Assembly (NCBI GenBank): GCA_025890175.1
Contig: JANPYM010000007.1
Coordinates: 1,554,209-1,618,208 of the forward strand
Length of the DNA: 64,000 bases
From: Ciborinia camelliae
Lineage: Eukaryota > Ascomycota > Leotiomycetes > Helotiales > Sclerotiniaceae
Reading direction: 5' to 3'
Part shown: positions 46,090 to 55,221 of the stretch, piece by piece
Layout: every line of letters begins with the position of its first letter
Numbering within the stretch: position 1 is the first letter of the stretch
The notes under the pieces: model-generated
Database searches by the model: none
Told to the model about the DNA's origin: nothing
What the model saw: the letters and a program-made list of their open reading frames with translations, nothing else
Translations under genes and position numbers: made by a program

Positions 46090-46970
46090 CCGACATCCTC
46101 TATCCCGCTTAAAGCAAACATAGCAGCAGTTCCCCCATTCGCGCTATATTCCAAGTGAGCTAGCAGTATGGCATCCCCACCTTTACAGATATCATCTTTG
46201 GGATCACGAATCGACTTTACTAACATCGATTCCATTCAGCTCAGTAACATTCTCCGGATCCACGAACGTAGCAGCGGATTTGATACGCGAGGTAGTGGTG
46301 TTGGAGGAAGAACTCATGGCGAGATGAAGAAGTTGCGCGCCTTGAGAGTAGTCGGATAGTGAGATGGGTGTTTGGGGCAAGTAATTAGAGTGTTGTTTAA
46401 TAGATCGGCCTTGGGGTGGGTTAATGGTTTCTTGTGTTTTGGAGGGGAAAGAAACTTTAAGAAAGCTTTTACATTGTTTTGGCACCAGATGGATCACCAC
46501 CGGCCAGGAACCCGGAGACTGCTGCGGGATAATCTATTCTTAGGTCGACGGCCTTTCTGTCAGATTCATGTATGCTGCTAGAGCTGTGCAGAATGGAGAT
46601 CGACTATTAATCCACAGACCCTATTAATTCCTTTGGGTATTGGGAGCAGTGGTTTCGGTACTGATGATTGATTTAAGAAAGATTTGTCGTTTGACTTTGA
46701 ATTGAATAATAAGGTTATAATGCTTTGGTTTGAATTGAACATTAGGGTCATACTGTCAAAATTCCTACATTGTCTACTTGTCGAACCGCTTTAGCCTTCG
46801 CTCTTCCTCAATTCCCCCTTTTCCTCGCGGCGGTGAACATACCTATTTCCACAGTTCCGCTTGCAAACAAAACAGCCATTGTAGCACAACTTCCATTACT
46901 ATCCAACACATTATTATGCGTAATTACATTTCCCTTATCGCCCAAGAACGCTTTCGGCGTACTTGAATTA
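46090..46970 (-). pseudogene. Decayed cutinase gene
   Basis: Cutinases are secreted serine esterases that cleave plant cutin. The minus strand keeps recognisable cutinase blocks in order but in different frames: SCATMAVLFASGTVEIG (about 46893-46842; the usual ARGTTE core reads ASGTVE), a GTATGT donor with a long gap to about 46621, GLIV, TALAAYMNLTERPS, IDYPAAVSGFLAGGD (about 46535-46495), DYSQGAQLLH (about 46355), DDICKGGD (about 46194) and AHLEYS (about 46158). At least three frame breaks and one unexplained insertion of about 100 nt separate these blocks, and no in-frame start with a signal peptide was found. The Ser, Asp and His of the catalytic triad can still be read, so decay is fairly recent. 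Convergent with the PPR gene. Confidence 0.8.
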
Positions 46971-47711
46971 GATCACTCCCCAATGTTCCCAGTGGCCGAT
47001 AAATCTCTGATGTCGGCATGCTTAAAATGGATATGAGAATAAACTTCCGATCTTCTAATCACAAATAAATAACTAGCCATTGATATTCTAATCCAATCCA
47101 GAAAATAAGCTTTTGATGTTCCAACTTGATATCTTAGGGTAATGGCAGGTAGGTGGGTGAAGATTTATCAATGTAATTCTAGGTAGTACATAAGGTTAAG
47201 AATTATTTGATCAGAAAACAATCAACATTGAATACGTCATAATATGCCATCACCGCTAGTTTTTATGGGTGGCTAGAGATTTTGGTGGTACTCCAATATC
47301 GATACATTCCTGAGCAAGCAAAATTTGTTAACAGGTCGGCAACATGGACCTTCTAAAATAAGAAAGCTCCAGATTCAAATCAGCTGAATTCAACCACCAA
47401 TATAACCTGTAATTTCCGGCTTTTTATATTCACATCATCCAAAATTATGAGAACTTGAGGCTTAACCTTTTTTTATCTATCATTGGGCTTATGTCTCACT
47501 GGAGATCGTGGAAGAGACATGTCATGAATCATGGTATGATTTGTTCCAACTACAAATCCAAAAAGAGCACTGTTGGTCTTCATATCTCACAGGGAAATGA
47601 TATCGTGTGATTTTTTCCTACTTAGATCTGCATACAGAGACACCAAATGAGTGGATTGAGCTTCAGCAATCTGAGAACCGGCTACCTGCTTCCCAATGAT
47701 TTCACTGTCGT
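46971..47711. other. Intergenic between cutinase remnant and lectin gene
   Basis: About 740 bp of AT-rich DNA. No gene recognised; the far end should hold the lectin 3' UTR. Confidence 0.5.
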
Positions 47712-48361
47712 TTACTTGGCATCGAAGTACCACTTCTGGTTATCGGCATCCTGCTTGGTAGCAGAGAGGATATCGGCTCCACTTTCGGCGGAAAAGTCCT
47801 TCACGGTAAGCTGGCCGTACATTTCGTTGTTAATACTATGGTTTTGATATTAGTAATCTTGTCCATTGAGTTGCTCAGGTCTTATTAAAGAATGGAACTC
47901 ACGTGAAGACCTCGTACCCACTGGTTGTGGCCGACTTAATGGTCCAGTGAGCGCCGGGCTCAGTTGGGGGGACCTGTGGAGTGGAGACAATGGTGTTATT
48001 ATCTACAGTTGTGAATTAGCATGTGAAGTCAACCCTAACAAGTGTTGATATAAAGCTTACTGGTGGCGGTGAGGAAAAAGCCGCTGCGACAGTTGATGAT
48101 CAGATACTTGGCGGTGTCTCCCGAGCCAGAGATGAGAGCCAGCTGCCATATAGCATTAGTGGATGGCGAACTGCCCCGAGTACTTTGCAGTTCACGATGA
48201 TATTAGCTACCGTGGCCTATGTCGTGTCACTGCGTTTACAGGCAAACTCACTATGTTCTGACATCTGCGCCAGGTGTAGTCTTTCCTTCCCATGAATTGG
48301 CATTGAGAGTTGGAGCCTGGAATGGCACAATCTCATAAGTACCACAACCGGTGAAGACCAT
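47712..48361 (-). CDS. Beta-trefoil (ricin-B-type) lectin, Sclerotinia agglutinin-like
   Basis: Small carbohydrate-binding lectin, 147 aa, with no catalytic chain. Four exons assembled by hand: 48361-48252, 48170-48061, 48002-47903, 47835-47712; introns of 81, 58 and 67 nt have GT-AG ends. Each exon is 100-124 nt, so no exon forms a long frame by itself. Visible motifs are GTYEIVP at the start, WEGKTTPGADVRTY, LISGSGDTAKYLIIN, GFFLTAT, YEVFTIN, GQLTVKDFS, SGADILSA and the terminal QKWYFDAK, whose Q-x-W is the R-type lectin hallmark. Sequence and length resemble the Sclerotinia sclerotiorum agglutinin (GalNAc/Gal-binding), though many positions differ. No signal peptide: likely cytosolic, as for other fungal lectins of this kind. 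Roles proposed for relatives are storage or defence against grazers; here it is inference. First intron acceptor chosen at 48171 because it keeps the frame. Confidence 0.85.
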
Positions 48362-49900
48362 ATTGAATGATGATTTGTGTGAGTGGCTGATTTGTTTTGA
48401 CTTATAGTTGTTGCTGTGAAAGAAACAGATGAACAAGCTTGAGGATGGGAGATCAGTTCTTAGTTCTGAGGGAAGTCGTCGACTTAAATATTCATCCGTT
48501 GCCTGCTATGACGGCGCGGGGGTTTTCAAGGTTTGTGTCTCGGTGGCTGGCTGTGCAATGGCAAAATTTGACAGTGTGAAGGATGCAAACTAAATGAATG
48601 GCCTAGAGTGAGACATCAGAAACTCTTCATTGGATGACTTGACAATTGTGCTATGAGCTTTCTGTTGTTGGTGTGGTCGAGCAAAGCCCATCAGGCTCGA
48701 AAGACTTCCTCACAGAGCCGAGTACGTTATGGAAACACATTCATGCGCTACTTTGCGCAATATCGCTCCATCATGAGGGTCTCACAGCATCCAACCCAGC
48801 TCAGAACCACAGCCAACTCAGAGCAAAAACTTTGATATTCCAATCATAGTTCTTGGCAGAGGGGTAATCGCATAGAAGGTGTCTAGAGAGGTTACACATC
48901 GCGGGGTATCAAAGAGGCGCAGCTGAAAACTGAATTCAACTTGACTCGAATGGTTTGAGTCGGATCAATATCTTCACTTTGTATCGATCACCACGTCAAA
49001 TTTCTGTGAACGAAACTCCCATGCGCATTACCCAATGACTTTAAGCAGTCCGCTCCTGATGGCACCTGGCGTTTAGCCTGGAGCTAAAAACACCCACTTC
49101 TACAAAACACAACTTTATGTTCAACACCAAAAATTCGCCTCGTCGCCGTGCCTCTGATGGTTTTATCCTGTAAATGAAGATCGAAGCCCCCATCTCTTGC
49201 CCAAGTCTTGGGCCCGTACCAACGATGAACTAATCGCCACGGTACTTCCAGTATTTCCAGAAATCCGGATTACAGTCCAACAAGGAGGGATTTAATTCTT
49301 GAATCTATTTCAAGATTCCATACAGTTAGAATATTAAAATGTATTGAGCGATTCACAGGTTTTCGTTAATGGGGAAACTTCGGGGTTTGGACTTCAATCT
49401 AAGTTGTTGGAAACCCTGGGTGGCTCTGTAGCCACGAACCGATCGAATTGCCCAAGTAGAACTCAAGAAGATATCAGTTTGTGAGACCACTTCGTCCACA
49501 AAGCCCGCCCACCTCGCTATAAATCATATGACAATACCCCGCCTAGCCACTGAAAAAATGACAATTCTGGCAAAAGTCATTGATCTATAAAGCGATAGAG
49601 TTGCTAGTGTAGCCTTTCCAGCAGAGACGGAAAACTAATGAGTCGCACGAAGAACTCTAGGCATTTTGCACAGCGTCAAGAAAGACTTTGGAAGCAGTTC
49701 TGTGCATGGGGTACACGGCAGTAAGACCCATTATCCAGGCGCAATTCTAGCTTGTCATCGAAAGATATGCTGGTGGAATCTGGCGTGCAGTTGGCCTCGA
49801 TGGAATCGAAGATTACACTTTAGCAGTGTAATTTGGTAGGGGTGCCGAAGTCGGCAACTGCGTGCGACTTATTAATGCATAAAGTGCATAACTTGTTATC
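48362..49900. other. Intergenic, lectin promoter side
   Basis: About 1.5 kb without a recognisable gene. Includes the lectin leader and promoter (minus strand, 48362 upward). A GATTACACTTTAGCAGTGTAAT palindrome-like element lies near 49810-49832. Confidence 0.5.
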
Positions 49901-50179
49901 ATGGCTCCTGGCGTTACACCAGTGACCACCACCAGAAAGCACCTGCCCGCAAAGCCTTTCAAAGTTCAACCTCTCAAGAACGATTCAACGGCTCTCACAG
50001 ACTCCCACCCAGACCCCAAATTTTCACTGTTACTCGCTGGAGTCGACCGTAAAGTATGCCTATCCCTCAATGCCCCACCCCTCTCACCATTCAAAAGCTT
50101 TTCCAAACCATGGCACTGTTCTCGATTGATTCTTTATCATGCTTGTGGGATGATTGAAAGGCCAGGATCAAATCTTTAG
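49901..50179 (+). CDS. Short hypothetical frame or 5' gene fragment
   Basis: Starts at an ATG in fair context. The first 50 codons look coding in composition (TTTRKHLPAKPFKVQPLKN, SHPDPKFSLLLAGVDR). A GTATGC at about 50054 could be an intron donor, after which the frame loses coding character and ends at 50179. No downstream exon could be joined convincingly. It may be a truncated copy of a gene found elsewhere. No family recognised. Confidence 0.3.
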   Translation: MAPGVTPVTTTRKHLPAKPFKVQPLKNDSTALTDSHPDPKFSLLLAGVDRKVCLSLNAPPLSPFKSFSKPWHCSRLILYHACGMIERPGSNL

Positions 50180-51005
50180 ACAATTGAGCCAATATCGTTG
50201 TCCCGTAGGCGCACAGGCTGCACGTAATTAGCCAACGGTTTATATCTGATGCATCGCAATATGTAGCTTCGTATGCAAATAGGGTTTCGTACTGATAATG
50301 ATGCAGCTCACCTTATCTGGAATTTAGATTGAGACCAGCTTCAATATATAGCATGAAGAGAATAACCAAGCGTTAGCGCGCTTGACACATAGTCTATATG
50401 GCCGACTGTAGCCGCCTAGAAAATATTGACCGAAGTTGCTGCGCAGAATTTCTTGCTACAGAAACTGTGTAAAGGAGGGCGGTTTAAGAAACGGACAAGC
50501 TAGAACCGGTTTACAACCTCGCAACTCAATGCAGTGTATCCGATGGATTTGGGATTGGTATGCATTTCGGCATAGTAAAGCATTTTAACTGTGGATTCTT
50601 CCGCATGAAGCCACGCGTTTGAAAGGGCGATATAAATTCTACGTAAGGTGTGTAGTACAAAAATCTGTTTGTGTTCCCAGCCGTGAAAATTAGATATGCA
50701 ACAAATATTTTACATTACACAGAGGGATTATTGGCGGGTAGGAAGTGGAGATAAGGAGGCAGGATCAACCTGCCAATCAGTATGCGGCCCGGATAAATAG
50801 AAAGCTTTACGCGCAAGAAAACTAAGATATGCAACTGATGATAAATATCACATGGACAATGGTTATTGGTGGGGGGGAGAAAGAAAGACGAGGTATAAGG
50901 CTTAATTGGGAAGGGAGTGACCAGCGATAACACTCTCAACCTATTTTGTTTCCTTTCGAAGCCCTAGCAAGGGCGGCCGGCAGAAATAGAAAAGTCATCA
51001 CAATT
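50180..51005. other. Intergenic, no gene seen
   Basis: Moderately AT-rich DNA without repeats or convincing frames. Confidence 0.5.
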
Positions 51006-51455
51006 TAGCTCTCTCAATACTCAGCTGGTTTTGACATTCGGCGGCGGCGCTCGAGAAATGCTTTCTGGAATTCCTCAATGCTTTCCAAGATACGCTTGGA
51101 AGCTCTCGCCCTGTTCATGATTGGGAACTGAAATGAGCTCGGATGTGCTTGTTCCGAAGACGCCAAACGTTCCAATCTTCAACATAGTGGTAAAGGATCT
51201 TTTTTTGTCAAGCAATCATACCTCCTCAATCAGATCGGGATACTAATTGAAAGTATCATTGGTATTTCCAGGACTAGGAAATCCAAAGTCCACAATTGTG
51301 ATTGGATATCCCCCTTGAGGAAGAACCAAATTGTAATGATATTGATCAGATGACAAGACTTCAAAGCCTTTTTGCATAATTTTGTCAATCTCGAGGGATA
51401 TTGCAAGAGCTCTCAAGGTATTGTCGTTGTTCTCCTTCGATATGGTATGAACCAT
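51006..51455 (-). pseudogene. Probable gene remnant with in-frame stop, unknown protein
   Basis: The minus strand reads a coding-like frame (LRALAISLEIDKIMQKGFEV, YHYNLVLPQGGYPITIVDFG) up to an in-frame TAG at 51243-51245. Past the stop the same frame continues plausibly (YPDLIEE) to a GTATGA donor near 51221. A following segment (about 51179-51020) is open in two frames, one reading FGVFGTSTSELISVPNHEQ, the other highly charged and ending RRRRMSKPAEY. The TAG could be a CAG changed by C-to-T. Upstream of 51455 the frame degrades. I do not recognise the family. Confidence 0.35.
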
Positions 51456-52753
51456 ACAGTGTATAAATATCGGTACATCATAAATCTAGGAGAATTGCAT
51501 ATTCTCGCGAAGCGGCGCTACAATCGTGCTTCGGCCTCAAAGTTACTTGCAGAATATCGCATGCTGGTTGTTGGTAGTTGTTTGAAACAGGTTGAGGGAA
51601 GGAGGACTTTGAAGTTTTGGATCGCGGGTTTGGAGATATGCAATATGTGTAAAGTATTGTGGGGGATATAAATGTGAAGACTATTCATGAATTTACAAAT
51701 TTGATTTTGTAGATCTTAACTGTTCCACGACTTTTAAACCCTTGGAATGTATATACATCGAGAACCTCAATATTCGCCACCTCGAGCGTCGAATATGGAT
51801 GTAAGAATAATGGAATGAAAATGTCATTTCCGACAATCTATATTCATGATCTTCAAAAATGCTCGTTTTCTTCATAGGTATTCCTCAAGGACCAGCACTC
51901 CCATCCATAGATGATTCTCAGTTGAGCTTCTTCATCTTGACATCCCCATCGATCCTGCACCATCACCACCAAGAGTACCAAGTACAAACGTGCGTTACTT
52001 CTGGCATCAAAGTAAAGTAAGCACGCAATGCTGTTCACGATCACTTGATCGATTGATTGTACATATCAGAAATCTCGAGGGGAGTGAAACGGCTTTACGT
52101 AAATTGATCGGGAATATCTTCGCACACGCACTATGAACCCACTCTCTTCTCTATTGATTCTTCTCATATCGGCGTAACAAAAAGTACACATTAAAAGAAG
52201 TCGAATTAAACATACCCGGTAATCCACCGACCAAAGGCTATAACACAGCAAAAGCACCTTCTCACGGCCGATTTCTTGAGAGACTTGCTGCTAGAAAATG
52301 AGATGCTAAATTCTCGTGATCTGTTAAGAGTATGAAATAGCCCTGGAGTCTTGAACATTTACTCCTTATGATAGAAATGAAATTTAGTTCAATGCTACCA
52401 CCAGATTTCCATCTTTCCTGAAATCAATAATAAAGTGTACCAGAAGATCGAAAATCAAAAGGTACAGCTGATGAAGATGCAGTACTTTATTCGAAAAAAA
52501 TACTTGCCATCAGATTTAGTAATAAATTTCTCATATGCCTATGATTTTGATGCTCTATTTTCTAAAAGGGCTAGAAGAGAGGTGCGAGGTGCGAGATGCG
52601 ACAATTGTTACTTGATGTATTATTTATATGTAGAAAAAAAGACCCATCGAATTATACCTTGTATTGACGATCACTCCTTTCTACATCAAAGAATCTGCGA
52701 ATTCGTGTGGGGCAAACGTCTGGCCACTTTTACACACGAGGCCATCTCTGGTA
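51456..52753. other. Intergenic, degraded sequence
   Basis: Several short frames on the minus strand between 51.5 and 52.1 kb are interrupted by TGA/TAG codons and have no clear family. They may be further decayed parts of the remnant at 51.0-51.45 kb. The remainder is AT-rich with no gene. Confidence 0.4.
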
Positions 52754-53125
52754 CAGCAAAACCTCTCTATAAGGATCCTCTATATAAGGATAACCTCTCT
52801 ATTAGAATTAAATTTTGGATCCCGTTGGATTTTAAATATAGAAAATGCTAATATCCTTATATCCCCTCTATAAAGATTATCCTTCGTAGTTAAGAATCCC
52901 AAAATTGAAATCTAGCCTATCATAATTTTTTATATAAAAATATTTATGAAAATTATACTGAATTTATATTCGATCAGAATTAGTCGGGATTCACATATCC
53001 AAAATCGATTCAAATGAGATCAAAATGCTACCCCACCGGGATTAGCCGGAACTTTATAAAAGGATACCTCTCTATATCCTTATATTTGGCGCTAAAAAAA
53101 ACATTCTTATAGAGAGGTTTTGCTG
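52754..53125. mobile_element. 372-bp MITE, TA-flanked, probably Tc1/mariner (pogo/Fot1-like)
   Basis: The left end CAGCAAAACCTCTCTATAAG (52754-52773) is repeated as a perfect 20-bp reverse complement at 53106-53125. Each end is flanked by TA (52752-52753 and 53126-53127), as expected for a TA target duplication. Subterminal copies of a CCTCTMTATAAGGAT-like motif occur in both orientations near 52775, 52800, 52850 and 53060-53085. The interior is AT-rich and encodes no transposase, so it is non-autonomous. Perfect ends suggest recent insertion. The CAG...CTG termini with TA duplication fit pogo/Fot1-type Tc1/mariner elements. Confidence 0.88.
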
Positions 53126-53526
53126 TACCTATAAACACATTCTTCATAGGTTGCAAAGTATCAAAATAGAAAGATCGTGATTTAATACAATAATTAGTAA
53201 ACCAAAAACCCATTCTCCCCATTATAGGTAATATCATCTCACAATCATATACGGAGTATAATATCTTTCTTATCCCAAAGTCATAATCATATTATGATCA
53301 AAAACAGAAGGAGCAACCTACCCACCTACTCTAAAGCACGGGGTCCATTCGTTCCTTCCCCATCCATAAAAGCAGCGACCCCCTATCCCACTTCGCTACG
53401 CCTGGTTGCAAAAATCAAACACCCCAAAACACCGCAACTTCAATTCATCACAACTCCATGAAATGATGACTATTTACAATGATTGTTACTGCAAATTAAA
53501 GCTGTTCAAAAAGGGCAAAAAGATAT
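53126..53526. other. Spacer between MITE and tRNA
   Basis: No gene recognised. Its right end holds the Pol III terminator of the minus-strand tRNA (T5 at 53521-53517). Confidence 0.6.
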
Positions 53527-53629
53527 TGATCACTGGCGGGGTCGAACCGCCGACCTTGGCGTCACATATTGCTCTGATTGAACAGAGTAGATATTAGCAC
53601 CACGCTCTAACCAACTGAGCTAAGCGACC
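53527..53629 (-). tRNA. tRNA-Ile (anticodon AAT) with 29-nt intron
   Basis: Read on the minus strand from 53629. The acceptor stem GGTCGCT pairs with AGTGATC (two G-U), the D arm is GCTC...GAGC, the anticodon stem TGGTG pairs with CGCCA, and the T arm is GGCGG-TTCGACC-CCGCC. Loop bases C-T-A-A-T-A give anticodon AAT (53595-53593). An intron at 53591-53563 follows A37, the canonical nuclear tRNA intron position. The discriminator is A. A five-T terminator follows at 53521-53517. Confidence 0.96.
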
Positions 53630-55221
53630 CGTTATGGTTATTTGTTGAGAAATGGGGCTTGGAGTTGATCTATATTGTGCGGAGATTGGTAAGGCATGAG
53701 GAGACGAGTTGCCTGGTGTGGTTGGGTTGTGGTGGCCTAGTCTATTCCGACTCTCCGAGTCTCCGAAGCAGCCAGTGCAACGTTAGTGGGGCATAAAGTT
53801 CCTTGCTGTTCCGATTCCCGAAGAGCAGATTGGGTCACTCTCACCGACTCAATGAATACAACCCAGAACCCCGAGCCTTTATTCTAATCATTCCTCCCTT
53901 CTACAAAGCTTGAATCATCCCACAAAAGAACTTATCAAGATCGGAATCTAGTAGCCGAACTATCCGGCGTTATAGCCGGACTGAGAAATATTCGACTCCG
54001 GTACCTAGAAATTCTCTGCCAGCACCAATTTCCTACTCCGTATATTGCCAATCTACAGGGTATGAATACCATGGTAGCATCGCCCGGAAGCCCAAGATAC
54101 TCTTAGAGACAAGACTACATACAGTACAGCAATTATGATACAGCTAATCGACCTTCTTCGAGCATGAACATCCATCACAGACAGCCTATCTATCTAGGTA
54201 CCTTCTTATATATTGGCCGAACCATTTCAGTTCCGGGTAATGTCCCAAAGTCACTCTTCCATCCAATTCAATCTCAACCTTTTAAACCTCAATATCCAAT
54301 GTTACTGTAGATCATGATTTCTCCCGAATATACAATAATTTCGTCGCCGACGAGATATGTAGACCTATCAAAGCTACCAGTCGATAATTTAAGCCCATCC
54401 ATGTCGCCGAATGAAAGGAGACCCCCGCTTGTGTAACATATATCCCACAACCTCTATCATGTAATTTCCTCCCGCAGCAGCCACCAACCAATTCGAACAG
54501 CCTCGAGCTCGGCCTGGGTATAATGATTAAGGATAGAGGTCGCCGATGGGATTTTGATCGTCGAAACAATCATGTTTGTCTTGGCTAATATATGTGAGAG
54601 GCTACGTTATGTTGTTATTGCCAGGCATATCACCCAGTTCAGTCTTATGGGGTAGGAAATGATTTTAAATTATTTTCATGATTTTTATTTCCTTTTTATT
54701 TCATCTCATCTTATTTCATAATACATCTCGAATACAATAACCCCTTCCACTAATCCTCAACCCCATCATAGTTTCTCATCAACCCCAACCCCCAGCCCCC
54801 CCTCTTCTCGCCACCCTCCATAAACATACAAATCATTAGCAGATAGAAAATCTAATTCTCCATCCATTTACGCCAAACCAAACGAACCCACCCAATCTAT
54901 ACACACCCAACCCTAAAATACATAATAGTACATAGCGTAAAATCCTCGTCTTAGTCGTTTCAAATGTGAAAAGTGTGTCTAGGTATTAATTATGAAGAAT
55001 GTATGTAATGCAAGAAGAAAAAACAGAAAACCGTCTGCGGAGTTGCGCCATGCTGTTCGTGAGCGTGAATGGTATGATTGAAACAGAATACTGTAGAAAA
55101 GGGAAATAATAATAAAAACATGAATGTACAAAGTAGGAAAAGGGTATCATGAACGCCATAATGAGAATAAAATTCCCAGTAGTCTCATTTGTCAATTGGG
55201 GATTATTCGGTAAAGAAAAGC
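53630..55221. other. Intergenic between tRNA and PH-domain gene
   Basis: About 1.6 kb with no recognised gene. A CCGGC-N6-GCCGG inverted motif at 53964-53979 resembles a Zn(II)2Cys6-type site. The right end (54.7-55.2 kb) is AT-rich and should contain the PH-protein 3' UTR. Confidence 0.5.

Noticed and set aside
46770..47036. Plus-strand 88-codon frame starting within the cutinase region
   Set aside because: It is the antisense of the cutinase remnant's N-terminal block, which explains the open frame.
52435..52851. 138-codon plus-strand frame running into the MITE
   Set aside because: It crosses the left inverted repeat of the element, is AT-rich, and has no recognisable protein character.
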